NCBI GenBank assembly: GCA_032207245.1
Contig: JAGEOH010000226.1
Span: 1 to 64,000, forward strand
Length of the DNA: 64,000 nt
Source of the DNA: Pardosa pseudoannulata
Lineage: Eukaryota; Arthropoda; Arachnida; Araneae; Lycosidae
Direction of reading: 5' to 3'
Position numbers and translations under genes: made by a program. This document shows, piece after piece, positions 25,901 through 40,900 of this stretch (positions within the stretch are counted from its first letter, which is position 1; each line of letters starts with the position of its first letter). The notes beneath the pieces are model-generated. The model ran no database searches. It had not been told where the DNA came from and saw nothing but the letters and a program-made list of their open reading frames with translations.

Positions 25901-28900
25901 TTGTTGTTATGTAATAGATTTTATAGAATTTGCGTTTCAGTTCCCCAGTCCCTTGAATGTAACTGCATAGAGTTTTACTTTATAATTAGGATGCATACAA
26001 CTGATTATTTTCGTGTGCTTTGAATATAAATATTTATTTATTTTACTAAACAACTTAGAAGATTTGGGGTTTTCCCAAAATCCTTTTTAGTAGAGTGCCA
26101 ACGATATTCCTTTTATAGTGAAAGTGGTAAAGCTAGGTAAAAATGAGAAAGAATGATGAATCGCCTTTTAGCATTTTAACGCTTTCAGTATTTTCAAAAG
26201 TCTTACATGCACATATAAAACTTAAGTCATTTCATATTTATTTCTCATTAGTATATGTATGAACATTCCAAAATAATAACTACAGCGGGGTTTTCTGTGT
26301 TCAACTTAAAATATTTCAAATACTAAAGATTTAAGAGAATAAGTCATTTTAAAAGTACTGGAACTTTCGAAGCAGTTTTACAGCTTGGTGTTTAGAGAGT
26401 CGGGAGGGGAGAATGGGGTTACTGAATAGATAAAGCTATTTACTAAATCAAATTTGCTCCTTTTTTAAGATGAAATCCGACTGTAATTTGAATTTCAATT
26501 TGCAACAATGTCTTCCTACTGATATTCTAGTTTTACTGAAATTCAGGTACAATCGTTTGTGAGTACACGAGGCTACCCCGTGTAAGAAATGAAAGTTCCA
26601 GGCTATTAAGAAAAAACCCTTTTGCAACTTTTCGATCCAAATCTAAATGCAGTATATTTTATTGTAATATGGATACAATCAAAGTGTGTCAGTTGGTGGC
26701 AGTGAATGCAAAAATAATAACATGTGCTACCTAAGTTTTTTAATTATTTCCACTGAAAATGCATTTATTAAAAATATCTTAGTTTTATGTTATTATGATC
26801 CCTTGGTAATAAAATCTTTTAAATTGGTAAATATTAGGGATGAGTTACTTTAAGCATCTTCCTACCATATGTCAACATAGTACTGTAAAGTGCAATTTTA
26901 TAACAGGTATGACGATTTCAAATTTCCAAACCATCCTAAAATGACAATAATAACATATTCTAAAAAATTTGGGAAATTACTCTCGTTTGAAAGGAAAATT
27001 CGTTCCAAGGAAACTTGGGAACGTTATTTTTTGATTTCTCGCCAAGCTTTAACAGTTAATAAGAGGAACATCCCATTTTCCGGTACACAACGTTTTAATT
27101 TGGTCGAACAGTCAAATACATATTTATCTCTTTAGTTTTACTTAGAATGGATAATAAATGGATAATGTAGAAAGAGAAATCATGAAATTAATAAAATGTA
27201 GCAAGTAATTTTCATGGTAAACATTGTGTATTGGAGGATAAGGTATGACATTATGTACTGTTCACATTCAAAAATGTTACAGAAATCGGAAGGGTTCTGA
27301 GAGTAATCGTTGTCTCCAACTGTGCCAATGTCCATTTTATCTTTTTAGTCTTGAGATAAAATTCTAGACTCATTTTTCCAAATCCTTCTTTAAACGATAG
27401 CATTTATTGGATTACAAAATTTCAACTCAAGCATAAGTCAAGATAAATAAAAGCGATTTAAAAAAACTTTCTGTAGGTAAAATGAGATGAGATTTGTAAT
27501 AAAACTACTTTGTTTGTTATTCTAAAAGAATTCAATTCTGTAGGAGTATGTTTTTGTTTGGAATGCTCCACTCAATATTTTTAGATACGATTTTCATTGG
27601 AAAAGTAATAAAGAATCTCGTCACAGAAAGCTTTATAATTTTATTCCTACAAGTTTGTAAAAGAGGAGTTTAATATAACGTTCAAATTCAAAGTGATTTG
27701 AAATTTTTTTTTGTTAGCTATACGTAAATGATCTACTTCAGTAGTTTTATTGCAACAGTTTCAGTATCGATTATCAGACAAGTTTGTACAAAACCCATTA
27801 TCGCGTCCAAACACTTTGTAAAAGTAACTGGAATCTGTCGTCAACGTCTTTCTAAATTTTTTAAAATTCATTTTTATATGTGATTCTCTGCAAGAATGGC
27901 TGTAAATTTTCAAAAGACAAATAATAAAATATTTTATTATTTAAACACAGTAAAATTATAGTTACTTTGCACACTCTTATTTTCCCGAAGAGTCAAGACG
28001 TTAATTAGTAAGACAAGAAGTTTCATTGTAATTTTTTTTAGAATCTATCCAACCTCTCTACATTTTTTAGGAAAATTCGAGCTCTAGAATAAGAACTTTG
28101 AATTTAGAGCTGTACATTCCGATACTTACAGAACGAAATTTCGACATCAACGGATGGCAATTTTGGTATCTATAGATAACAATTTTGATGCCAATTTTGA
28201 CATTTTCGAATGGCAATTCTGACATATTCATTTACAACTAGAAGTTTTGGCATGAAATTTCAGCATATATATGCTTCTAATATTATGTGTGTTAAGTTGA
28301 CTTTTCCTTCTAATCGGAAAGTAAATCGCAAAGATGCCAGTTTCATTGGCCTTAGTCTATGAAATTTATCAGAGGTCAACGTACATGGAAATATTTTAAA
28401 TAGGATCTGCTTGTAAAAAAGACGCTCTCTCTTCTTCTAGCAATGTATAATTTCCTTTTGCTGCGGATATATGACCACCATGGGATCATTCTTGCGAGGA
28501 AAAATATTGTCATTACTCGACCACAAAACCCGATAGACATTGAACGCAGAATGTTAGTCTCCTCGTGCCAAGAAATGATGCTTACCCTTTTCATTGCTTA
28601 TTGATTTCACTCAACTCGCTTGAGAGGGAAATTAAGGTGAAAACGTCTCAATCCCTAATGTTTGGATCTCTTTAAATGAATCCTTGAAAGTAAAGGATTC
28701 TTTGAAGCAGTAGAAAGAAATGTTTACCATATTCGTCCTGGAGAATAAGTGAGGTCCATTTTTTACTCCCTTATAATTGCTGCCTGTAAAAACGGAAATG
28801 CTTAAAGTGGAATCCTCTTAATAAAGGATTTGTTTCTCAACGTCTTTCTGTTGGATTTAGGTTCAGTTTGTATCACATAATATTTCCACGTGCATATGTA

Positions 28901-31900
28901 ATATATACACAAATAGAGTCAGCTTTCATGGGAAAATTGACAGGTGAGTTACAGAAGGCTTTACTGATCAATTACTAATTTAATATTTAGTTTAGGGAAG
29001 TGTAGCAAATCTCAATTATTCATATCTTTCACTTGTTCTGGAAAAGTTTAGATTAAAAAAAAGTAGAATGGGAATCGGGAGAAATAGTTTCATATATATA
29101 CACACACAGGGTCGTAACTTATAGGTATACGCAATGATAGAGGGCCGCTAAATACAGCCCCTGTATGTAATATACCAAAATTGTTAATCCTAAAATAGAA
29201 ACTAAACTTCTTTTTCCTCTCCTCTGATTCCCCAGCCGTAAAATGTTAGATAAAAGTGTTTTTTCCAAACTAACTCAGGAATAAATGCTCATTTTTTAGC
29301 TGTTTCATTGAAATGTTTTCACTTCTTCAATAACACAATTGCTTTCTGTGTCGTTTTCGAAATAATCAAGATCCCCTATTGCTTCCAAAAAATCGCTCAA
29401 CAATCTTTAGTCTTATGGGAACAAAATCACATGATTCTCGCTCTTGTGTTCGACATTTGGGAAAGATGTATTATTTATTCTTGTAGTATTCGATTCTGAG
29501 GTATTGTATTTTCTAAACGGTCAATTTGTTTTTCTAATACAGGCACGCCAATACCAAAGATTTTATTGATTTCGCACCACCCAATGAGCACGTGTAGCGA
29601 GTAACATGACTCCCTCGTAATTTCGAATCCGCATTTTTATCTTCATAACGTTGGACTTGATTCACTACTGCATGGAGATTCGAGTTTACTAGGGGCTAAT
29701 CTCCAGTGTAGTATATATGCTTTCATGTATATATGTATATGAGAGATTGGAATGTTATATGCATAATAAGTAATAAACATCTTGATGAACAGGAGAAAGG
29801 AGCTGGTGGGAAATACTCATTAGGTGAATCTTTTTACTAGAAACTATAGTTCTCGTTTGAATTTGACCACAATAGTGATTTAAAGTATTATAATGAAGGT
29901 ACAGTATGTTTCGAAAGCTTTATTGGTTTCAAATCTCTGCTTTGGAGAATATACACTTGTCATTTATGGGTTGTATAAAATGATGGGCTTTTTTTTTTTA
30001 ACTTGAAACTATTATTGTGGTTTATAAAATCGAGGTAATAAATCTGTTTGACATTTTCATATTTAAGTAGACCCTTGTTACCTGAAGAATGAATTCGTAC
30101 GATGAATATATTCTAATATTTTCAATAGTTTCTAAAATTAAAATTAAAAATTATTTATTTTCCTTTTTTAAATTTCGTTTTATTTTTAGATAGTTGTAAA
30201 AATCTCATTAATTATGTAGCAGATTCATTCTAAAAATCCCAAGTTTTTATCTTTTTAATGTAAAGTAAAAATTTCTGCTTTTATTAGAATTGTTCATGAT
30301 AAATGGATTTTTCTGAGAATGTAGTAGATATTTTTTCCTTTGTATTTCTGAATGAGTCCGTGTTTCTTGAATCCCTTCTTGAGTGAAAATTCTTTTCCAG
30401 CTCTTCTGTACGCTACCATCTTCGGTCACGTGACTACCATCATCCAGCAAATGACTTCAGCAACTGCAAGGTACCATGAGATGCTGAACAATGTTCGCGA
30501 GTTCATGAAACTTCACGAAGTTCCGAAAGCACTCAGCGAGCGGGTTATGGATTATGTTGTATCAACTTGGGCAATGACTAAAGGCATCGATACGAGTAAA
30601 GTATGAACCATTTGGTAGAAAACATTATCACTATATTGTGTAGCAAGTTAAATATTCATTTTGATTTCATGTGAAATATGACTTTCTTTTCAATTTTCCG
30701 ATAATACCATAAATATTAAGGACTATTGATGAGTCAAAAAAATTAACCCAAATTTTAGCAATTTTCAGGTTATAAAAATTCAAACAGAAATTTTTGTCTT
30801 TTACAAAAAGGAAAGAATTTTTAAGTAATAGAATTCCATGTACTTTTTTCTCTTCTCGGATATTTTTTTGTATCAAACCATCCAATAAGCTGCCAGCCAC
30901 CAATCCTAAGATCCACTTTGAAGTGAATATCCCGCTACTGGCAGGGCAAAATGACTCCCATCTAAAAAATGAACCAAACAATTTTTAAAAAATGTGTGTA
31001 AGTATGTGCATATGCACTATACTCACAAAAATGACCATACACTTTGGATTTTAGACATTTTGTCGGAAAATTCTTCACGAATTATCTTTAGAAGTTGAAC
31101 GAAGGAATACCAGAAACAATGACCCTGTTGAAGACATACCTCTAGGATATAATAGGGAAGTTCCTTTGTTTTAATATGTGGGAGAATTCCCCATATAGGA
31201 ATAAATTATTCAAACTTTTTCCATAAGATTTCTCTTTTAACTCAATCTAATTGCACAATCCGAATAAAACTATAGCAATTACTGAATGTTAAATGAGCAA
31301 TTTTACTAACATTTTTATTGCGCTTGTGTCATTTATATAGTTATTATATTAGCATCATTGAATGGCATGAATAAATTTGAAATGTGCAAGATATCCTTAT
31401 TAATTAGAGCACTATTTATTTTTGTAAACTATCCAAACCTTAAATAATTTGCTTTCGAGTTATTTTGGATTATGTGTCTCGTACCCCGCTTAACAACATA
31501 AAATTGATAGTGGACTTACTGTAACTTTCTTCTACGCCATTATTTTATATGATGCAACATCAGGATTTTCTCCAAAGCTCAAAGTTGGTCCGAAATTGTT
31601 CTGCCACCTGCTGATGGGTTCGTTTTCCTTATATTGAGATTATTTATAAGAAATCTTCCAAGCTTAATTTTGAAAAGTAATTAATAAACAGTAAAAAATC
31701 AAAATTATCCCCTTGTACGTACGAACCGAATGGGTCGGACGCTAATTTTGGATACTTAGGTTCGAATCCCACTGCTGGCATGAATGTTTGTAGCCGTTGA
31801 GGGTCATTTTAAGCAGTAGGTTTGTGTTTTATTAGCCCTTGTGTGAGAAAACAGCCCTCCAAATCAAACTAAGCCTTACCTTGTGTGTACATGAAGACAT

Positions 31901-34900
31901 AACGTTGATAATATTCAAAATGGACACAGGCAAATGTCCAATTGATTTTTGGCTATTCCAGTGCTTCATCAAAAGTTTTCTTTTAACCTTTCAATAGTCA
32001 TGATGAAACCTTTTAAACTGTTCTTAGTTTTAGTAATTTCTGTATAACAGCAAAACTTTGAGATTTGAATTTCATAGAGTTCCTTTTTTCCCATAAATAG
32101 TAGAAAAAATAATATAAATAGTAAAAATTTCTATTTCTGAGAAAGTTGTAGGCTTGAAATTTTGAACATTTTCTTAGCAATAAACACACTACATTTTCTA
32201 TCAGATATTTCCAGGCCATAGTAATAAAGAAATCCCAAGATATTCTCTAAAGTGAAAAGTAATGACTATTTATTAGTTTCTAAGCACTTAGATGAAAGAA
32301 ACATCCTATCACAAAACAATTGAGGGAGCAGCTTACCATATTGGGTGCCCTGGAGAAGAATCAAAGGCAAATAAGAATTTCAAATTAAAAATAAATAATA
32401 ATGAAAAACATTAAATTAAAAATAAATAAGTAAAATAAAAATGATAGAAAATAAGCTGAATTTACTTTAGCAGAGATATCTTAGTAGCAGGGGAAACGCG
32501 GATTCGGTATGGAATCTTCTTAGATACGTTCTATTATAACAACGCTAAGTACGGAGAATACGGACCAATAAAAATAAATAATAATTAACAATTAATAATA
32601 GCTAAAGTAAGTAGCAGGTAGGGTGCCGCATCTATTCCAAATAATACTAATGCCTGGGGATAATTCTAATAACTGTGAGGTTGCTTAACTTTGACTTATC
32701 AACAATATTATATTAAAGGTGGCTTAATACATAACATGTTAAAACAAATATACATAAACAATATTCTTGAATAGACATTTGACAATTTATGAAACTTAGC
32801 TAAACTCTTATAAACATAATTAATAACACTATAAATTTGTATATAAAGATTACAAATATTATATCAATACCCAATAGGTGTTTTGATGTGAAATCAAATA
32901 CACATAAACAAAACTCTTTGACAATTAATTTAAAAATCTAATCAATCTTGGCTCTTACAACATTAATAAAAACATAATAAATAAGTAGAGAAAGTATTTA
33001 AAAATTTGAATTCAATACCGATTCATTGGAGCTGTATTGATTATCGTTTAAAAAGCAGTATTGACAGTTTCGTTAGTTATTGAATGTAACCCTGTGACAC
33101 TGAACCTTCGTTGGAAGCAGTGAAAAGTTTATTAACTGGCTGTTCTCAAGTTTTCTCGAAGAAACTGCTAATGGAAAAACAGTTTTTTTGCTGTTGTTGC
33201 TGGCTTTCATAGATGAAGATGTTCTGTTATTATACATGAAAAAGAATAATGGTCGGTATCCCCTCATTCACCATTTACACATTTGTTTGTGTTAGAGAGG
33301 TTAAAACGGTGCAGGTTGCTGCGAATGGACTATTATCTGTCAAAAAGGCCATTATTCCCAGGTTATCTGAAGTGTGCTCTTCGCTTATTTTTGGTAGGTA
33401 CTGATATGTTCTTCTGCTAGTTATTGAGGTCTCCCATTCTTTTTTACATTTCCCCATGTCTGAGTGATGGATTAAGATTTTGACCAAACTTTGTGGAAAT
33501 TTCACTTTAAGTCTATGGACTGTGGAATCGGTTATTGCCTCCTTGGCCCAAAAATCTGCTTTTTCATTTCCAACAATCCCTATGTGGGCTTTCAACCAAG
33601 CAATCCTATAGATACAGTTTTGTTTTTGGAGCCGACGCATCTTCTGTTGAGTAACATTTACTTGCCGGGCTCTTTGATTACATTTTCTATTGCTGCGATA
33701 CTGGTCTGACTGTCCAAGTAGATGACTGTAGATTGTAAAGAGGTTTTATATACCCAGTCGATAGCAGCATCCATGGCTGATAGTTCTGCTTTGAATAAGA
33801 TGTTTTCTTTACACAGCATTCCCTTCTAACTGTATATTTCTTTTTCTTTATGGTAGGCAACAAAAGCTGCTCCCACACCTTGATCCATTTTTGATCCAGT
33901 ATAAATTGTGCATTCAGATTTAGGGATTGTGGAACTGAAGGTAATACCTCAGCTGGATGAACATGCGATGTGTTACACTTGAGCTGAAAATCATCTGGCT
34001 GTAATGTTCGGTCGTTTATGGTAACAACAGTGTTGAGTGTTATAAACTTTAGAGATGTTTCCTTGTTCGTTTAGCTTTATGCCTGTTATTGCAAATAAAG
34101 CTTTGTACGCCCTTGCTGTCCTAAGGAGGAATGATCTTTGCAGAGAGCGTAAGAGTGAAAACTTCTTGTTTTGTGGCCCAAATACTTGCTGCGTAAGACA
34201 GCATTTTTTCAATAACCGACTGGTACCATACCTTGAGGAGATTGACACTCTTTCCCCAGTGTATACCTGCTGTTCTTATCAGGTTAACGTGTATTGCTGA
34301 TATTTCAGGGCATGAATGTGTGGAAACCAATACAACTTCTGGTTTAAAATTACTCCGAGTTATTTAATATTAGTTTTGTTTGCTATTGTGCGGTTTTGTA
34401 GTTTCAGCGAGGGTAAGTGCTCCATGATTTTTCTTGTGGGTGAGAAGGTAATTTGTTTTACCTTTCCAGCTGTAATTTTGAGTTTGTACTTCTCATTCCA
34501 TTCCACGAAAGCATTTAAGGCTGCTTGATCTCTCTTTTCTGGGCCTCTCCTATTCTTTGCTGAAGAAAATCATCTGCGTAAGCTAGAACTTGAAAGTTTT
34601 CCGTTTGTACTCTACAGAGGAATTTACCTGCAGCTAGAAGCCCCAATGTAGGGCCTAAACATGAACTTTGAGGGCTTCCTCTTGAGAGTTCTTGGGTATA
34701 TTCCTATTTATTAACCTTTGGTAAGATTTTTCTTCTCGTTAGGTAACTGCGGATCAGATTAGTTAATTGGGATGGACATTTTAGTTTTCTAAACTGTTGA
34801 ACCATGTTATGCCGAAAGCTCCCTGTATGTCCATGCTGACTGTTAGGGTGTACAGTTGGTTACTGTTGTTTGAACGAATTGTGTTTACCACTTCTATTAG

Positions 34901-37900
34901 TGTGGTATCACAGGATCTTTGTTCCCTGAACCTGTACTGGTGGGAGCTAAGTAAGCCATTCTTTTCAAGATGTTGTATTATAAGTATTTGTATGACCTTC
35001 TCTAGCCATTTTTCTAATGTTGGAAGTAGACATATAGGCCTATAAGAGTCCGGGAGTTCAGGTTGCTTGCAGGGTTTTAGAAAATAAACCACTTGTTCTT
35101 TTATAAGACTTTGGAGGAAGTGCTCTAGTTCAAAACATTTCCCGAACCAGTTTTTCATCAGGGTGGGCAGTTTATCGTAAATAAAGCGAGGGATTCGAAA
35201 ATATTTGTTGTTGGGTCCGGGTGCTTTGTTTTTATTGAGCGAGTAGATTACATCTTTTATTTCTGAGCTGGAGGGAATTCTATTGCCAGATCTATTTGGT
35301 TTTGCTGTTAGCAGTGAGGCGTTTTGAATATGTCCCTTTCCAAAGTGGAAATCTGTTAATTTTTTAGTTTATTCAATAGTTGAAAGGCTTTAATCTGTGT
35401 CCCAGCGAACTAATATTTCGGTAGGAACAAATGTTCTGGCAATAGGTGCTTCCAAATATTTCTACGTTATTGGTAGATCGCAACATTCAGGCTTTTTGTC
35501 TTGTAATGAGTTTTTTATATTCAGCCCTCGCTTTGCCAATTGGTTTCTCAATGCTGGTTTTTCCTCCTGCGAACCTTTGGAAAGGCGTCAATGCAAAGTC
35601 TTTGCTTTGTTTCGAGCATTTGCCAATTGCATTGTTTTCGGACTGTAATAGCTTTTCTTCTTTTTTCGCATGTTGCAAGGCTATTGTGGATTAGAATATC
35701 AGTAAATTCATCTAGGTGATGTTTGTTATGTACTACTTTTAGTTTTTTTACTAGAAATTCCTCTTTGGCCTTCAGAAGGATTTAAATTTGTCACCATTGC
35801 TGTATTTTGTTTTGTATCTAGTTATTATGACACTTGGCTTCTTTACCCCAAGGCTACATGCTACGAATTTATGATCTTTAACTGATTCGACATCCTCCAC
35901 TCGCCAGTCCGTCAGCATTTGAATTGTGTGTCCATCACAGATTGTTACACAGATCATACCAACTTGTTGCCAAGTCATATTGGAGAGCTGTTCGCGTCGT
36001 TGGCTATGACTAGATCTTGTGCGACCAGTCTTTCTTTTAGGGTTCTTCCGCGTTCATCTTCATAGCTATAGTCCCATTGAAGAGAACGAGCCTTTAGATC
36101 TGCACCTAAAAAGAAACTTTTTTCGAGATTTCTTCTTTCTTTTTTTCTTCGTAGTGTAATACTATTAGACCATTAATTGAGTCCCTCATTGACATCTTCC
36201 CTAATCTTTACGTACTGCGAAGCACAGTGAATTATCCTTTCTCAGTGTGAACCACAGTACTGGAAGTGGAGTATATTTAGTGGAGTATATAGTGATAGTA
36301 TTAGGAGGTAAAGGATCTATCATCAATTGCTGTTGACTTACATTGATTCAGGTCTTTCTGTTTGCTGATGGGTACTTCCTCCAAGAACTTGAAGCATACA
36401 GGTTTTCGTGGAATAGGTATGGATCTTGGATTAATGCAATTGTTCTTTTAGTTTCAAGGATAAACTTAACAGCATTCATATTAGCTGCTCTGCATCCCTA
36501 TAGGCTAATCTGCGCGAAGTTTATTTTCTGATATTCTGCCGCAGAGATACACGTTTGGTGGATATCTGTGCTATGGATTTGAAAATTTATTTTATTTTTT
36601 TATTTTAGCAGGTTTGTCGTTTTGTATAAAGTGCTAGTTTGAATGTAGGGCACACCGAATCATTAGCTGCATGTTTTTTGCCAAAAATATCTTCTTTTTC
36701 TCCGTCTCTCCTTAATATTCCCTTATTATGTTGAGTGCAATTTATACACCTGGCTACTGTGCTTTTTCAGGCTAATGTTGAGTGATTTCCTCCCCATATC
36801 TCGCAGTACTGCTTGTACCCTTGTGCAGTTGTAACTCTTGTGTGAATCGAGAACTTGACAGTTAAAGCACCTAAACTGGGTGACATATCTACGTAAATAC
36901 ATTTTTCTAAACCCTACATAGATGTGACCGTGGTCCGTTAAGAACCGCACCACGGAGTTCAAGAAAACAGTGTTCTCATTCTTCTTTTCTGGAAGCTCGT
37001 TTATTAAAAAATTCTCTTGATCAATTGAAGGAGTTTCAGTAAATATTGATATTACCTTGTAAATGGAGTTTGGAAGAGTGCCTTTTGGGATACTGAAGAT
37101 AATAATCCGTCACTTCCTTTTCATCTAGAAGGACAAGGTTCGTACGGTGCTTAAAAGTGCTTAAAAACTGCTTAATTTCGAAACGCGTTTTTAAGGCCTT
37201 AAAAAGTGCTTAAAGAGTGCTTAATTTTCCCCTAAAGTGCTTAATTTTCCCCTTACCGACAGTTTTTTATTTGAATATTTTGAAGTCGTCTATGAAAATC
37301 ATAAAAGATCGCTCGGGATTAATCATTCAGTGTGAATGAAATCAGACACTGCAGCGCTCCTCTTTTTCCTCATTTTCCCTTTTTCTAGAAATCTGTCCTT
37401 TATTCCTTATTTTACGGCATTCCTCCTTTTTTTAGGCTATTCCCGCCTTTTATTCCTTTTTTCTTTGGGCCATTCACTCCTTTTATTTGTTTTTTCCTTC
37501 TCAACATTTACGGAGTTATGTAATAGTGGAACGGATTACATACATCGTCTTTCCCATGTTTTGATAACATCTTTGTTTTTCTAACATTTTCTTTCTGTGG
37601 GATATTCACCTTCCCCCCCCTCGAAAAAAAAAGTCTTGGGCTATTTATTGGCGGTACAGGTGTTTGAAAGTTAGCAAATAACAAATAACGATCAAAGTGT
37701 CAAAACCAAAGGGGGACCCGAATTTTTCGATTGTAGTGTCGCGATATCTGTTTAACCCGTTTCTGAACTCCAAGAGGGGGAAAAAACCGTTACTCCAAGC
37801 TTGTGTGCTTAAAAATGGACTGACATATCGAATATTGAATTCAGGGATGATTCCGATTCGAATGTTTTTGTGGGTTTGTTCTAAAAAAACAGATTTTTTC

Positions 37901-40900
37901 GGGAAAAAGGGGGAAAGAAGCCATTTATTTATTTTACATATGTAAAAATTTTGACGATAATCTGAAAGTTCTCTTTTTCTCATCCTTTTTCTCTTTGCCG
38001 CGTCCACAATTTTTTTTTCTGACAAAGAGTAGGAAAGTTATCAGTCGATACTAGCAACGCGTGCTTCAAGGTCAAAAAGCCATGTGATTCGGTATAAATG
38101 AAACATATAGAATTTGTGTGGTTCTAGTTATAAAAGTACAACTATGCCGTAATTCTATGTTTTTGGTAAAAAACAACCGTTTTCTGGATTTCGATTCCAG
38201 AAAATGCGCATTTTTTAATAGACCATTAAAGCTAATAGTGCGATCATAATATGGGGCTCTCATACGTTAGAATTATGTTTTAACAACCTGCATACTTTCT
38301 TTATAGATATCGCCCGAACTCACGTGCATATAGACCGATCGTAATACTGTTTTATATATCTGTATTTTTTTAATATCGCGGTAACAGTATTGAGATTCCA
38401 ATCCCTCCTATAGTTATTTCAAACGGTACTTTATCTTATTGACTGAATTTTCTGCTATGGGCAGTGTCTGTGAGAAAATGACACTGTTGCAAAAAACTTA
38501 TGAAATTTTGGATATGCAAGGAAGTTTATTGTTGAAAAATCCGCACCTTTTCTTTTTGTTGTTAAGTTTTGCGTGTGCATTGAAGTTGATGAAAAATCAT
38601 AACTTTTAACGACAATCCTGATAAAAATCAGCCCTATAGCTGAATAGATAGGACGCGGCCACGGGTTCGAATCCCGCTCTTTGTTCGTAGCCGTTCAGAA
38701 TCGTAGTAATTAAGTAGTAAATTCCGATGTCTTTAGCCGTCGGGTAACATAAAATAAAACTCTAGCGCTCTCAGACCAAACTAAATGGTTACAAATCTGT
38801 TAGTCAGGGGCCAGGGGGTCTGTCTGAGCCAGGGGGTACAATTCGAACCCCCTGGCTCAGATACCGAAAAAAATCCCATTTGATCATCGTTCCGAAATAT
38901 TACTATTTAATAAAATTTTTTTTTTAATTTTCCACTTAAAAAAATAGTCTTATACAGTGCATATATTATTTAAATCATGAGTTTTTACACATTGATTTAA
39001 ATTAAATCTAATGATAATTATTGTATCTTTCCAAACTAATAAGGTATAGATTTTATTGCTATTTAAGAAATTCTGCAGTCACAAAATTAAAAATTTGTTT
39101 AAAGAAATGTCTTCTAAAAATTTGATATCTAAAATGCGCATTTATATTATTTTTTTAATTAGGATATTTGAGAAACTTTTGATTTGAATCTGTTTTCAAC
39201 ATTTTTTGATTATGAGACTCGAGTGATTGTTTATATTAGTAAAAATTATTTAGCTTCTGGTATATTTGATACTTAGGTATTTGTTTTTGCATTGTGTAAA
39301 TCAAATATTTTTAAATTGTTTTTTAATTTCCGTATTTCCTTCTTCATTTTCATCCTTTTTTTCCTAATATTTAACATCTGGGTCTGCTACTTTTATTGAA
39401 AATTTTTGAAATTGTCCATTTAAAAAAATTAGACTTATACTGTAGTTTTTAAACATTAATTATAAATCAATATAAGAAAAATTAATAGAATTTTACAAAC
39501 TAGTTAAAAACAAATTTTAATGTTACAAAATTTTTAAGTTTTGTTTAGAAGTGCATTTTAAAGCTTTGCTATTTGAAGACTTTTAAATTATTGGTGTACT
39601 GTTGAAATCCCTATTTTAACAAACCAGCTTATAACAAATGAAAATTTTGATCTCATGATTTTCCTTTTGTTTGCATGCTAATTTATCCATAAATAGTGAA
39701 GGTCCATTTTATACATTTATAGTGAATCTTAGGAATGAGGTAGAAGGATCCTTTTTTTCTGTCATTTACTAAGTTTTTTTTTCTTCAATTTTTATAAAAC
39801 TTTTTTGCAGTTATGAAAAGATTTAAATATATGTGTCTAGATTTAAAAACAAAGTGCATAAAATTAATAACATCTTGTTCACCTACTCAAGGAAAGAAAA
39901 TGTTTTTCGTTGTGTAAGACAAAGAAATTTCTTACACTATCTTGATACTGGCATCACGTCTATAGAAGATTATAAATTAATTCAGTATTAAAATAGTAAG
40001 CAATAACTAGTTTTGCATTTGTATACATTTTTGGTCATTCGAATAGGCAATCCATCAGTTGTTTGGTTTTAGTCAATTAAGATCTTATAATGTAAATCTT
40101 ATATAATATGTAATCTCATGTAAATCTTATACAAGTTTATCTGATATGTTTCTGATAAGAGGTGCTTAAAAAGTTTGAATGGTGCTTAATTTTTCCATTA
40201 AAACAGTGTACGAACCATGAAGGAGATCCTTTAGGCCTTGTGCCTCCGTGCCAAGGACATATTTCAATAGATCATTTTCTTCCTCAGAAGAGCAATGGAG
40301 CTCAACCGAATTTGGCAATGTACTTATTTTGTAGATTTTTACAAACAGACTGGTATTGTTTCCTAATACTTTGGGAAGGTTCTAACTGTGTATTAGTACA
40401 CTTGAGGATCAGAGTACTTTTTGATTTTTTTAAAATTTCTGCATTTGTCTATAGTTGCTGTTGCTACTGGTGTAGCGCATTCAGGCAGGATTCTTTTATC
40501 ATTTGCAAGGCACGTTATAGTTGTTGGAGATATGCCATATCTGCACTAAATTTCTTTGCTTTACAGTTAAGGGAATTTTCAACGCTTTTGCAATAATCTT
40601 TGATTTTAGCAATGATTTTGTTACTGTTTTTAGCACTTACTCTATATAAGTTATCAGCCATGTCATCTAGCTTGAGATTGGTTTCTATTCCGATTTTTTC
40701 TACTGCTTTTTGCAGTTTGTTGTCTATCATCTCCAATTGATGCTGCAATAATTTTGGCTGAAGTTCTACTATTGTGTCGTTTCAGTCTTGTTGGGTTTCC
40801 AGGCTTCCATATGACTGGATATCTATAGTAAACTTAGCATCTATTTCATCTAGGAGACCCATTATAAGTTTGTTTGCCTTCTTTAAAATACTCCTATGTG

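Larger units (their letters stand above)
37134..40218. mobile_element. hAT-like non-autonomous DNA transposon inserted in the LINE
   Basis: Left end CAAGGTTCGTAC (37134-37145) and right end GTACGAACCATG (40208-40219) are inverted copies with one mismatch. GAAGGA flanks both sides (37128-37133 and 40219-40224) as a short, possibly eroded target duplication. The left subterminal region has about six GTGCTTAA words, and the right end has more in the same orientation. No transposase was recognised in the 3.1 kb interior, which is AT-rich and holds a SINE, a hairpin and weak direct repeats about 490 bp apart. Superfamily assignment to hAT rests on the terminal sequence alone. Confidence 0.6.

Noticed and set aside
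33491..35694. Several plus-strand frames of 70-83 codons
   Set aside because: They are shadows of the minus-strand LINE ORF2.
37645..38025. 126-codon minus-strand frame in the hAT-like element
   Set aside because: It matches no transposase motif that I know (no BED finger, no hAT dimerisation motif). Kept as unexplained interior sequence.
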